From: Mesostigma viride
Lineage: Eukaryota; Streptophyta; Mesostigmatophyceae; Mesostigmatales; Mesostigmataceae
NCBI GenBank assembly: GCA_009746045.1
Contig: RPFO01000579.1
Location: 914,660 to 978,659 of the forward strand
DNA length: 64,000 nucleotides
Direction: 5' to 3'
Shown here: piece by piece, positions 1 through 10,130 of the stretch
Layout of the letters: each line of letters opens with the position of its first letter
Position numbering within the stretch: the stretch's first letter is position 1
The notes under the pieces: model-generated
Told to the model about the DNA's origin: nothing
Database searches by the model: none
The model's input: only the letters and a program-made list of their open reading frames with translations
Program-made: the position numbers and the translations under genes

Positions 1-906
<906 letters not shown>

Positions 907-920
907 ATTAAGTGTTTACC

Positions 921-1245
921 TTTTTGTCATTCCGTGCAAACAAATCTTCACATGTACGTCAGCGTTGCAAGTAGCGCAGCAGCAATTCTTTTTGGGACAA
1001 GCTTCGTCTAAAAGTATAGTTTTGTTAGGATCGGAAGTCTGAACGTCCCGGCTGTGACCGCTGGTTGTCTCTGGCACCACAATAACGTTGGCGCCTGGCG
1101 TCATTGGGATCGATGAGTCATTGGGATCACACGGCGCACTTCCCTTACTGCCAGTAGGACCACTGGGGCGCGTTTTCTTCATAGGACCCTTTCCCTTGCT
1201 GCCGCCAGCCGAAGCGGCTCCATTATGCTTGGGCTTTCGAGCCAT
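921..1245 (-). CDS. Possible first exon of an unrecognised gene
   Basis: An ATG at 1245 opens a basic, Lys/Gly/Ser-rich N-terminus (MARKPKHNG), and the frame ends in a Cys-rich segment containing CCCATCNAD. The frame runs into a stop inside a plausible splice donor (AAAAAG then GTAAAC, donor GT at 919-918), so this may be a first exon whose gene continues leftwards through the microsatellite. I do not recognise a family. The closely spaced cysteines could be part of a zinc-binding module. No continuing exon was found to the left, so a chance ORF remains possible. Confidence 0.25.
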
Positions 1246-1379
1246 ACCTCGCGTCTTTCCTGTTGAAAACACCCGTGTGTCCTGCGAAATAACACAGCCG
1301 CTCAGCCGGTGATCAACGTTAAGCTACGCCGGCAGCTTCCCCCCCTCCCTATAAAGATTTATCCAACTATATTAAAAAC

Positions 1380-1724
1380 AGTTAAAGCCCGACCGGCTCA
1401 GCTATGGCGGTCGGTCACGTTGAGCTTGGGATAAGGTGAACACAGAGAACTGCTGTCGGAGCTGGCCCACCACTGGTTTATGTCTTAGCCAGCAAACCCT
1501 ATCCGGTTAGCCGTAACCGTGGGACAAGCTAGCTGTCCGTACCGACCCGGATAAGGCCCCGGACTGGGGCCTAGGTGGCGCCGGCCCTAGGCGCCGCCCT
1601 TAGACCGGTCGCCCGCATCGGACCGCCGGATTATAGCCGGCGGCTGAGCGGACGCTAGCGGAAGGCGTGCGGACGGACATGGGGAACTCAGAGCCAGATC
1701 CTAGGGCTCTAGAGTTACTCAACT
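1380..1724 (-). repeat. Copia-1 3' LTR
   Basis: 345-bp direct repeat of 7190-7534. A purine-rich stretch precedes it on the minus strand (about 1728-1746) and could serve as the polypurine tract. Confidence 0.9.
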
Positions 1725-2101
1725 CCGACATACTCTTTTGTTCTTTGATTAATTATCAAAATAATTACATCAAATGCAGACCATACAAAACCCTCTAAGG
1801 TAGGGAACTCAAGGGGGCCTCAAGGCCGTCAAAATCACCACGGTATCGACCCGCGCCCTTGTGATCACACATGAATAGTGATGTAATAAGTAGCGAGAAA
1901 AAAACAACTATGCCACCAGACAAAAGGTGACCCATTTATTAGGACCAGTGACCCGCCGACGGGCCCAAGGCACCGTCCAACGTGGCTAGGGTATGGTCAG
2001 GACAAGCAAAAAAACTACCACCATGATATTCGTGAATGCTAGCAACACAGGGTGAGTTATGGCTGTATTCATAAAGCGCCCGAGCCGTAACCCTGTGTGG
2101 C
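1725..2101 (-). other. Copia-1 3' untranslated region
   Basis: 377 bp between the ORF2 stop and the 3' LTR. No further ORF, hairpin or repeat stands out apart from the purine-rich stretch next to the LTR. Confidence 0.6.
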
Positions 2102-4420
2102 TCACGGGTGTTGCATCGTCATGCGCTTGCGCAACACTGCGTACTGCGGGGCAGCCTCCCGCGCCTCCTTGGTGAGTGCATCCGCGGGATTGAGTTCATC
2201 CGCGATGTGCTGGAGACGCGTGACGCAGGAGGCCGCCTCAGCGAGTACGAGGTAATCAACGTCCTGTGACCGCGCATAGGGATTGTCAAGGAAGGCCAAA
2301 CAACTTTGTGAGTCAGTGTGCACCGTGCTAGTCCAGTGAAGAGTGAACCCACACGAGCCAAATACCCAACCCAGCAAGTACCGCAGCCACATGCCATGTG
2401 AGATAGCTGAAACAATGCCCCGGCATTCAGCCGTGTTGGGGCTAGTGGCAATGCGGCTGTGCAAGCGCGAGTACCAATCTAACAACATGCCAGGCTGTCC
2501 CTCATTGCTAATAAAGAACAGTGCCCCCATGCGGGCCCGCACTTGGCTGACTGTGCGCGTCTCTAGATTAGCATCCGTCACTATCTCGAGGTGCACCGGC
2601 TGTGAGCAATCGAGCCCACGAAGCACAATGCCGGGCGTCATGGCCAGCTGCCGCCGAACATGAATGGACCCTAGTCCTTCCAGCACATCATCGGGCAGGC
2701 GAGCGAGCACCGCCAAATCAGGTGCCACCGTGTCCGCCAACCACCCGAGCTTGCCCTTAACCGAGGGCCCATGGGTTGCCAACAGCGGGGACGGGAGGTC
2801 GGCCAGCAGGTCAACCACATAGTTGCGGCTATCCTGCATGTGCATGACCCATTCGCCAGAACGCGAATCCCGCTGCAACGTAGACTGCACGCCGCAAAAC
2901 ACCACGGGTTTACCCTCCTCATGATCCACCGCCCTGCCCAGGGGAAACTTAGCCGCCACTGCAGCAAGAAACTGGGTAGCAAAGGTGCGAGGTGCCACCA
3001 GCTTGAAGTCATCGCCATGCCACACGAAGAGGGCTGGCTCGCCAGGGACGCCGGTGGGGACCACAAAGAAGTTAGGATCCGCGCGATGGTACGTGGCCCC
3101 TAAGCTCTGCAAGACCTCCTCCGCGGAAATGCGGAAGATGATGGGAGAGCTCTGCAGCCCCTCCACCCCTGTCAACAGCTCGATATACTCGCTGCCAATG
3201 GTGCCATCCTGCCAGACCACCGGGACCTTCACCACGTAGCGGGTGCCTTGCCATGTTTGCTGCGCGACCCCAGCGTCGCTGTGGAGGAATGCCCGCTGAA
3301 AGTCACCGCACCACATCCCGTAGTCCTTGCCCGCGTTCCGCTTGCCCAAGTAGATGACCGTCAGTAGCCGATGCGAAACATGGTTGAGCCCAGGGGTATA
3401 AAGATCCTTGGCATCCAGCGGGGAGGACCCCTTCGTCTCCGTGACCACGGGCCTTACCCGGAACACCACCGAAGAGTTGGTCTCGTCCGGCTTGTAGGTG
3501 AGCACGAACTTCAACCGCAACCGCGTGGCCCCGGCTGGCACACTCTCCAATCCTCGGTAGACCTCGCGCTCTCGCCACTGCTCCTTGGCTCGAATGAACG
3601 CGTCGCGCCACAAAGCAAACTTGAGAGGATCTTGACAGTCCAGGACAAGTTGCTCCCACGTCACAGGGCTATCCGCCGCCAGTGAGTGTGAGTGGAGGCC
3701 GAAGCTGCGCGGGTGCCAATCCTGAGGCTGAATGATGGACTGGACGAGCGGCGGTGTGGAAAACGCCGCCATCGGTAAGCGCCGCACGACGCCGGGCTGC
3801 CCGACCACCACCCCCAATGGAGCGTGGTACTCGCGAAGCGGGATGCTGCCCACCCCCGCGACTGACAGCAAGTCAGCGGACACTGAGAACCCCGGGTATG
3901 ATACGAAAGGTTCGCCCAGCAAGGCCACATCCTCGTAGCCATCCACGACGTGAAACGGCGTGTCAATGCCCAACACCGGCAGCACCACCATCCCGGTAAC
4001 TTGATATGCCGAAGTGCCTGCAAAGTCGGTCACCGATTTGTACGGCGACTCTAGCACTGGATACAGGGTGGCTGCCCGACGAGAGATAATAGACACGGAT
4101 GCTTGCGTGTCCACAGCCACCAGCTGCCACGGTCTACACGTAGGAAACAAGGCTGACTTAACCGGCCTGACCCCCTGTGAGAGAGTTTTGACCTGAGCCA
4201 CCCCTGATGCAGCTTTCGCTTTAAGCGCCTGAGCACGCCACAAGGCCGTGACCGTTGAAGCCAGGTCCCTAGGTGGGCGAGGCGCATGGGCAGGACCCTG
4301 ACCCTCCGGCGAGGCCACGCTAGGCGGGCCTCCCACATTATCCGTGGCTAGCACAGGAGGTGAGTCACTACGTGCACTAGGTCCCGTCAAACCCACCCCA
4401 TCCTCATCCCACCCATCCAC
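2102..4420 (-). CDS. Copia-1 ORF2: protease, reverse transcriptase, RNase H
   Basis: A 772-residue frame overlapping ORF1 by about 34 nt in the -1 frame. Its first codon is GTG and the frame is open further upstream, so a -1 frameshift or reinitiation is more likely than an ordinary start. A retropepsin-like domain covers about residues 98-175, with VDTQASVSIIS in place of the usual DTGAS. The copia reverse transcriptase follows (GDFQRAFLH near 372-380, GLQSSP near 421, catalytic HGDDF near 469-472). RNase H follows with Asp616, Glu665, Asp703 and Asp747 as plausible active-site residues and the copia-type NPADALTK ending. A protease after integrase is not the usual copia order. Confidence 0.85.
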   Translation of the reverse strand: MDGWDEDGVGLTGPSARSDSPPVLATDNVGGPPSVASPEGQGPAHAPRPPRDLASTVTALWRAQALKAKAASGVAQVKTLSQGVRPVKSALFPTCRPWQLVAVDTQASVSIISRRAATLYPVLESPYKSVTDFAGTSAYQVTGMVVLPVLGIDTPFHVVDGYEDVALLGEPFVSYPGFSVSADLLSVAGVGSIPLREYHAPLGVVVGQPGVVRRLPMAAFSTPPLVQSIIQPQDWHPRSFGLHSHSLAADSPVTWEQLVLDCQDPLKFALWRDAFIRAKEQWREREVYRGLESVPAGATRLRLKFVLTYKPDETNSSVVFRVRPVVTETKGSSPLDAKDLYTPGLNHVSHRLLTVIYLGKRNAGKDYGMWCGDFQRAFLHSDAGVAQQTWQGTRYVVKVPVVWQDGTIGSEYIELLTGVEGLQSSPIIFRISAEEVLQSLGATYHRADPNFFVVPTGVPGEPALFVWHGDDFKLVAPRTFATQFLAAVAAKFPLGRAVDHEEGKPVVFCGVQSTLQRDSRSGEWVMHMQDSRNYVVDLLADLPSPLLATHGPSVKGKLGWLADTVAPDLAVLARLPDDVLEGLGSIHVRRQLAMTPGIVLRGLDCSQPVHLEIVTDANLETRTVSQVRARMGALFFISNEGQPGMLLDWYSRLHSRIATSPNTAECRGIVSAISHGMWLRYLLGWVFGSCGFTLHWTSTVHTDSQSCLAFLDNPYARSQDVDYLVLAEAASCVTRLQHIADELNPADALTKEAREAAPQYAVLRKRMTMQHP

Positions 4421-7170
4421 GGGGTCATATTGGGGCCCAGGGGAGGGGGGGGTGTAGCTGTGTCTGCCCCTGGGAGCGACCCGTGGGGTACCACCTCAGA
4501 TGCTACGACAGGCGCATTATCCTTCACTACCCACCCCAGTGCCCTGTTGGCTGCCAGCTCACTCTCCATGCTATCCCCTTGCTTATAGCCTGCCACCGAT
4601 GCCCATGGTACCCTATACACCCGATCATTCCACTCTATGTCTATGACCCGCAGCGGCCAGTCTAACTTTGTGATGGCCCCAGGCCCCTGCATGGTGCCCC
4701 GTTTGCCGCTGGGCGAGCTCTCCTTGTGGAACATGACCAACTGCCCGACCTCAAAAGCGCTAGACAAATCAGGCAGCGTGGCATCCTTGAGCCGCAGCTT
4801 GGCGGCGGTATCCTGTAGATGCTGTTGGTATGCCTCTACTACCTCGGGTGAGTAGGTGCCCGCTGACAGCCCCCGAGGCGTGACTAGCCCAAAGCCCTTG
4901 ACATCAAGCACGTGCCTATGGTTGCACACATGCATGAGCTCCTTGCACCACGCCGTCTTGACCGCGTAGGATTTGCCATGTGGGTTATCCTGTCGCTTGG
5001 CTGCCACAGTCTTGACATAGCTTACAGTGCGATCTATCATGCCCATATTGCCGTGATCCTCACGCCCCACGATGACCACGGCCTCCATCCCCGGCAAACC
5101 TTGCACACAGCGGAACTGCTGGTCTAGCATGAGCTCCACTACGGGATGAAAGAAAGCCAGGCTGATCTTGATAGCCCTGTGCAGGTCAGCCTCAAACATG
5201 TGAGGCAGCGGCTCAATGTAGGTGGCCTTGCTGAACCTATCCTTGACTATGAAATAGGTGTCCCCCCCTTCCATGTGCATGACATCCCCCACAAGGTACC
5301 CTCGCTCCAAGGGTGGAGTCTTGGCATGCCGCCTACGCGACTTCTTCCTGATCTTGATGCAGGCAGGACACTGAGCACGCACATTCTTCAGCTCGTTGTA
5401 TAAAGGTGCCCCCAACATGTGTGCCCCCTCTACCTCGGCTTGGGCCTCATGCCCGTATGCACGGTGCATCTGGTATGCTAACAGTTTCAGGGTGACAGCC
5501 TGAGGTGCAGTGGCATTGTCAGGATTCTCAACAGGTGGGGTGACTACTGGGGTAGTGACATTGGCTAACTGGGCAGCTTCAGAGGCTGCACGAAAGGCCG
5601 CCCGTGTGAGCACCTTGCCAATGTGAAGATCCACACTAGGGTGGTGTGTACCGAGAACATCTGCCCGCCCAGCATTCTCTTGCACTGTCACAACATTCCT
5701 CATAGGCCCAACCGCCCCAGTATCTAGCTGGGGTGCTGCAGTAGTGCTTGGTCGCTCGGCGTTGTACACACCCGACCTAGAAGACACCACATTGCTTAGG
5801 TCACGCATTGTAGACCCGTGCTCAGGAAGCACGTGATCCTGGCGCGACAGAGCCAGAGCAGCATCAACGGATTGCGTGAGCACATCACGGAATGAGACAG
5901 AGGATGCAGTCACGTTGCTTTTAGGAACGACGTCAGGCTCTACGACGGCCCGGTTCAGCGTGACGCATTGAGCAAAAGAAGGGGTATCGAGCGTGCTCTC
6001 ACCTGACTTTCGTGCTGCCCGTCGCTCTGCCCACTCCTCGCGTGTGCCGTGGACGACGATGCGCTTGGCCTTGCACGCCTCCACGCTGTGACCACGCAGA
6101 ACGTCGTGGCACTTGCGGCAAAGGTTGTCCTCGAGCTCCAGGTCCGGGCGAACTCGGCAGTCATCCCGGACATGGCGACGTCCGAAGCAGCGCTCACAGC
6201 GTTGCTTGCGGTCAGTAGACGCCCCCTGCTGCCGCTTGGCCGGGGGATGATCACCCTGCTTGGCGTCGCCACCATGCCCGCGCTTGCGCCCTCGCTGGCC
6301 CCCGTTGTTGCCGTGGCCGACGACCTTTTTCAGGATGGCCGTAAGCTCCGACCGCGTAATTGGAGCCTCTGCGCCTGAAGAAGAAGACGCGCCGGCATCC
6401 ACCTTGCGCAGGGATGGCAGAGCAGCCGAGGCAGCCGGCTTGGACTGCGCACTCTTGAAGCATGAGATCAAATACAGCATGCCCTCGTCGAAACTGACGG
6501 CACTCTTCTTTTTGAGTTCCGTCGCTATGGTCAGATGCACATCCGACGACAGGTCGCATTTCTTGAGAAATCGATTGCACAGGAAAATGGGCTTGAGAGT
6601 ATCTAGCAGCTTGTGCTTGTGCACGAAGACCTGGAAATCACGTGCAGCCCCGGGCAAATTTGCCTTATTAACTGCATAGCCCTCGAAGTCGTTGAAGGCT
6701 TGCTCGTCGGCCTCTTCCTTAGACCGCGACAAGTGGGCATCTAGACCGTTGTAAAAAACTTCCCAGGTTTGTTTGTTGTCGTCCGCAATGCGAACTAGAT
6801 TGGCAATGTTTGGGTGCTTTGTTGTACTGCAGAATACTGCACGGAACTTGCCAATCAGCTCCGAATCTTTGTCTGCGCGTCCATCGCGCAGACGCTTGAG
6901 AGCAGCTAGAAAATCTGCTGCGTCGTCCGCCGTATAGTCGGCAGGTAGATCCGCGGGCACCTCCGTTTGCTTGAGAGGGCCGCGATTCAGTGCATCGTCA
7001 GCAGCAAGCATCAGATGCTTGAACTGCTTGGCCAGTTCAGGTTGCGCCACGAGGGTTTGCATCAACCTCGTGGCCTCGTCCGCACTAAAGCGTGGCAGGA
7101 CGGACCCTGCGGCCTCGCCACTTGGCGTATCTGTGTGTTCGCCCGTGCGGCTCCGTGTACCGGAAGCCAT
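4387..7170 (-). CDS. Copia-1 ORF1: Gag, zinc knuckles and integrase
   Basis: A 927-residue frame with an ATG at 7170, 20 nt inside the 5' LTR. The N-terminal 250 residues are Gag-like. Two zinc knuckles follow: a canonical CX2CX4HX4C at about residues 325-338 and a CX2CX6HX4C at about 351-366. A GAG-pre-integrase zinc module is visible (MHRAYGH near 568-574, CPAC at 601-604), then an integrase core with Asp at about 629 and 683. The position expected for the catalytic Glu reads MIDRT, so the third acidic residue appears to be Asp (about 713). An SH3-like tail (VYRVPWASV) ends the protein. No protease is convincing in this ORF; a lone LDTGA at about 482 lacks retropepsin context. Confidence 0.85.
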   Translation of the reverse strand: MASGTRSRTGEHTDTPSGEAAGSVLPRFSADEATRLMQTLVAQPELAKQFKHLMLAADDALNRGPLKQTEVPADLPADYTADDAADFLAALKRLRDGRADKDSELIGKFRAVFCSTTKHPNIANLVRIADDNKQTWEVFYNGLDAHLSRSKEEADEQAFNDFEGYAVNKANLPGAARDFQVFVHKHKLLDTLKPIFLCNRFLKKCDLSSDVHLTIATELKKKSAVSFDEGMLYLISCFKSAQSKPAASAALPSLRKVDAGASSSSGAEAPITRSELTAILKKVVGHGNNGGQRGRKRGHGGDAKQGDHPPAKRQQGASTDRKQRCERCFGRRHVRDDCRVRPDLELEDNLCRKCHDVLRGHSVEACKAKRIVVHGTREEWAERRAARKSGESTLDTPSFAQCVTLNRAVVEPDVVPKSNVTASSVSFRDVLTQSVDAALALSRQDHVLPEHGSTMRDLSNVVSSRSGVYNAERPSTTAAPQLDTGAVGPMRNVVTVQENAGRADVLGTHHPSVDLHIGKVLTRAAFRAASEAAQLANVTTPVVTPPVENPDNATAPQAVTLKLLAYQMHRAYGHEAQAEVEGAHMLGAPLYNELKNVRAQCPACIKIRKKSRRRHAKTPPLERGYLVGDVMHMEGGDTYFIVKDRFSKATYIEPLPHMFEADLHRAIKISLAFFHPVVELMLDQQFRCVQGLPGMEAVVIVGREDHGNMGMIDRTVSYVKTVAAKRQDNPHGKSYAVKTAWCKELMHVCNHRHVLDVKGFGLVTPRGLSAGTYSPEVVEAYQQHLQDTAAKLRLKDATLPDLSSAFEVGQLVMFHKESSPSGKRGTMQGPGAITKLDWPLRVIDIEWNDRVYRVPWASVAGYKQGDSMESELAANRALGWVVKDNAPVVASEVVPHGSLPGADTATPPPPLGPNMTPWMGGMRMGWV

Positions 7171-7189
7171 CGGGATTTTTATGAATACA

Positions 7190-7534
7190 AGTTAAAGCCC
7201 GACCGGCTCAGCTATGGCGGTCGGTCACGTTGAGCTTGGGATAAGGTGAACACAGAGAACTGCTGTCGGAGCTGGCCCACCACTGGTTTATGTCTTAGCC
7301 AGCAAACCCTATCCGGTTAGCCGTAACCGTGGGACAAGCTAGCTGTCCGTACCGACCCGGATAAGGCCCCGGACTGGGGCCTAGGTGGCGCCGGCCCTAG
7401 GCGCCGCCCTTAGACCGGTCGCCCGCATCGGACCGCCGGATTATAGCCGGCGGCTGAGCGGACGCTAGCGGAAGGCGTGCGGACGGACATGGGGAACTCA
7501 GAGCCAGATCCTAGGGCTCTAGAGTTACTCAACT
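7190..7534 (-). repeat. Copia-1 5' LTR
   Basis: 345-bp direct repeat, apparently identical to 1380-1724. It is the upstream LTR because the genes are on the minus strand. The termini form a 4-bp inverted repeat, AGTT/AACT. Confidence 0.9.
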
Positions 7535-7558
7535 AAAACCAACAGAGAATACCTGCTT

Positions 7559-8381
7559 GCATTGGAGGCACTATGTACTCCACACTATGTACTCTTGGAG
7601 TACATAGTGTGGATTACCTAGTCACTCCTTCCTATGTAATAAGGGCGTGTCTCACCGCGTCGGCAGTCCCCTATTCGGAAATCCCGGATCATATGTACTC
7701 CGGACTATGTACTCTTGGAGTACATAGTCACTCCGGACTATGTACTCTTGGAGTACATAGTCCGGAGTACCTAGTCACTCCTTCCTATGTAATACGGGCG
7801 TGTCTCACCGCGTCGGCAGTCCCCTATTCGGAAATCCCGGATCATATGTACTCCGGACTATGTACTCTTGGAGTACATAGTCACTCCGGACTATGTACTC
7901 TTGGAGTACATAGTCCGGAGTACATAGTCACTCCTTCCTATGTAATACGTGCGTGTCTCACCGCGTCGGCAGTCCCCTATTCGGAAATCCCGGATCATAT
8001 GTACTCCGGACTATGTACTCTTGGAGTACATAGTCACTCCGGACTATGTACTCTTGGAGTACATAGTCCGGAGTACATAGTCACTCCTTCCTATGTAATA
8101 CGGGCGTGTCTCACCGCGTCGGCAGTCCCCTATTCGGAAATCCCGGATCATATGTACTCCGGACTATGTACTCTTGGAGTACATAGTCCGGAGTACATAG
8201 TCACTCCTTCCTAAGTAATACGTGCGTGTCTCACCGCGTCGGCAGTCCCCTATTCGGAAATCCCGGATCATATGTACTCCGGACTATGTACTCTTGGAGT
8301 ACATAGTGTGCCACCCTATGTACTCTTGGAGTACATAGGGTGGAGTACATAGTCACACCTTCCTATGTAATACGGGGGTGT
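7559..8381. repeat. Palindrome-rich tandem array, left copy
   Basis: Five units, with a shared landmark (ATCCCGGATC) at 7681, 7834, 7987, 8140 and 8260, giving periods of 153, 153, 153 and 120 bp. The shorter last period lacks one 33-bp block. Each unit carries one or two near-perfect hairpins built on CTATGTACTC/GAGTACATAG, followed by a non-palindromic spacer. The open frame across the array is a repeat artefact. The same family occurs inverted at 31298-31607, and both copies have GCATTGGA at their outer edge. Confidence 0.9.
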
Positions 8382-8640
8382 AATCATATGTAATCATGTG
8401 TAATCATCGGTAAAAATCGGTAATCATTTGTCCTTTTTTGGTAATCATGTACGTGTAATCATGTGTAATCATGTGTAATCATGTGTAATCATGTGTAATC
8501 ATGTGTAATCATGTGTAATCATCGGTAAAAATCGGTAATCATTTGTCCTTTTTTGGTAATCATGTACGTGTAATAATGTGTAATCATGTGTAATCATCGG
8601 TAAAAATCGGTAATCATTTGTCCTTTTTTGGTAATCATTT
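8382..8640. repeat. GTAATCATGT minisatellite
   Basis: Tandem copies of a roughly 10-bp GTAATCATGT unit, alternating with a longer block (ATCGGTAAAAATCGGTAATC followed by a T-rich stretch) that appears three times. It sits between the palindromic array and the kinase gene. Confidence 0.85.
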
Positions 8641-8803
8641 CGGTCAGGGTCACGTGTGCTTGTCTGCATGATCGATCGTCCAGACAAGCTGCACTGCCCC
8701 CAAGACCCTAAGTTACACAAGATGATGTTGTTGGGTGTTGAAATGGAACAACGAAGGTCGAAAGCCTGCGCTTAATGTAAATGATTAATTACGAGCGACC
8801 ACC

Positions 8804-9885
8804 ATGGAAAGTCCCGTTACAGCCACAATGGAAAATCCCGTTGACATCGCGCAAAAACAGGAAAAGAGAAAGCGGCAAGTGGCCGAAGCAGTCCGCCGGT
8901 GTCGGTTGAAAAAGAGGGGGAAGAAGAGGGGGACGACTCAATGCATACGTAGTCAGGCGATGGAGGGTGGCAACGCCGCTCCCCCTATTCGTCAAGACAA
9001 CGTCACAGCCACAATGGAAAATCCCGTTGACATCGCGCAAAAACAGGAAAAGAGAAAGCGGCAAGTGGCCGAAGCAGTCCGCCGGTGTCGGTTGAAAAAG
9101 AGGGGGAAGAAGAGGGGGACGACTCAATGCATACGTAGTCAGGCGATGGAGGGTGGCAACGCCGCTCCCCCTATTCGTCAAGACAACGTCGGTGCGAGAA
9201 GCACCATAATGCCTGGGCGTGATGGGTTGCACGCTTTCCGGCCAGTGCCCGGGGCTGCGAGTGTCGCCCGCCCCACGGCTATCCCCGCCTGTGCTGCAGT
9301 TCGCCCCGTCAACCCCGCTGTGATGACTCGCGACGTTGCCGTGTCGCCACTTTGTTTGGCTACCATCCCAGATCCCCCGCTGGCACCCACCGGGGCATGC
9401 CATTCGGTGCACACCAAGGAAGCATTGCACAGCAAAGGACATACCGGCGTTGCACGTGCACAAGATGCTTCCAAGCGTCCGGACGCCTGCTGCGGTACAC
9501 CGAATGCGTGGGAAGCAATGCAGGCCAGGCTGGCAGAGATGACCACCTGTGCAGAAACCCGGGACATTGTTGAGCGGGGCCTGATGCGGTACCCCCACGT
9601 GAGTTTGGGGAAGCGCTTAGGCGCCGGCCTCTTTGGGTCTGTGCACCTTGTCAAGTCCACTTTACCTGGCTTTGACCATCCTCTGGTCGTGAAAGTGGCA
9701 AAGATCCCGCGCGCCACAAACCTCGTGCACATACAGCAGTTAATTGTGGATCTGAGTGCTGGAGTGGCCAGGGAAGCTGCTCTCATGACCATTGCGGGGC
9801 GTCGAGAGGGCACCTGTCCACGTGTCGCAGGATTGTGGGCCCCAGTTGAGACTGTAGGTGGCATAGTCATGGAGATGGTGACGGG
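8804..9885 (+). pseudogene. Protein kinase, 5' part (N-terminal extension and N-lobe)
   Basis: The ATG at 8804 has a strong context (accaccATGG). A basic extension of about 260 residues contains a perfect 62-residue tandem duplication with KRKRQVAEAVRRCRLKKR, which could be a nuclear localisation or DNA-binding segment. The kinase N-lobe follows: glycine loop GAGLFGSV (273-280), VVKVAK with the ATP-binding Lys at about 297, a likely helix-C Glu at about 324, and a hinge near IVMEMVTG. The frame is cut at 9886 by a 2.3-kb insertion and resumes at 12204. Skipping the insertion and one CGGG duplication reads VTG then DLKAARD without a break. The full protein would be about 543 residues with all catalytic motifs. 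It may be cargo of a large DNA transposon. Confidence 0.75.
8819..9190 (+). repeat. 186-bp in-frame tandem duplication
   Basis: 8819-9004 and 9005-9190 appear identical. The length is a multiple of three, so the kinase frame is kept and the basic motif is doubled. Identity of the copies implies a recent duplication. Confidence 0.93.
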
Positions 9886-10103
9886 TAGTTATTATAAATA
9901 GTGACGGAACCTTTTTGCCACTTGGCAATTAGGTCCGTCACTATTTATCCGGCGAAAACCACTCGCCGGTATCTATACCGCGTTAAGTTCACGTACGTGA
10001 ACGTGGCGCGGAATTGATACCGGCGAGTGGTTTTCGCCGGATAAATAGTGACGGACCTAATTGCCAAGTGGCAAAAAGGTTCCGTCACTATTTATAATAA
10101 CTA
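9886..10103. repeat. 218-bp palindromic MITE-like unit, copy A
   Basis: A near-perfect hairpin with outer stem TAGTTATTATAAATAGTGAC and a short apex around TTCACGTACGTGAA. It is the exact reverse complement of copy C (11986-12203); the two stems differ slightly near the apex (CTATACCGCG against GAATTGATAC). Confidence 0.93.
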
Positions 10104-10130
10104 AAATGTCGTAGTGTGGGGGCCGATATC

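Larger units (their letters stand above)
1380..7534 (-). mobile_element. Copia-1: near-intact Ty1/copia-like LTR retrotransposon
   Basis: A 6,155-bp element read on the minus strand, with two direct LTRs that look identical by eye (7190-7534 and 1380-1724) and a 5-bp target duplication AAAAC at 1375-1379 and 7535-7539. Identical LTRs and two long open frames suggest recent insertion. Integrase precedes reverse transcriptase, which is the copia order. The LTR ends are AGTT and AACT rather than TG and CA, and no initiator-Met-type primer site follows the 5' LTR. It lies just outside the palindromic array that starts at 7559. Confidence 0.9.

Noticed and set aside
7573-8214. 213-codon ORF across the palindromic array
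   Set aside because: The array period of 153 is divisible by three, which keeps a frame open; the peptide is only the repeat translated.
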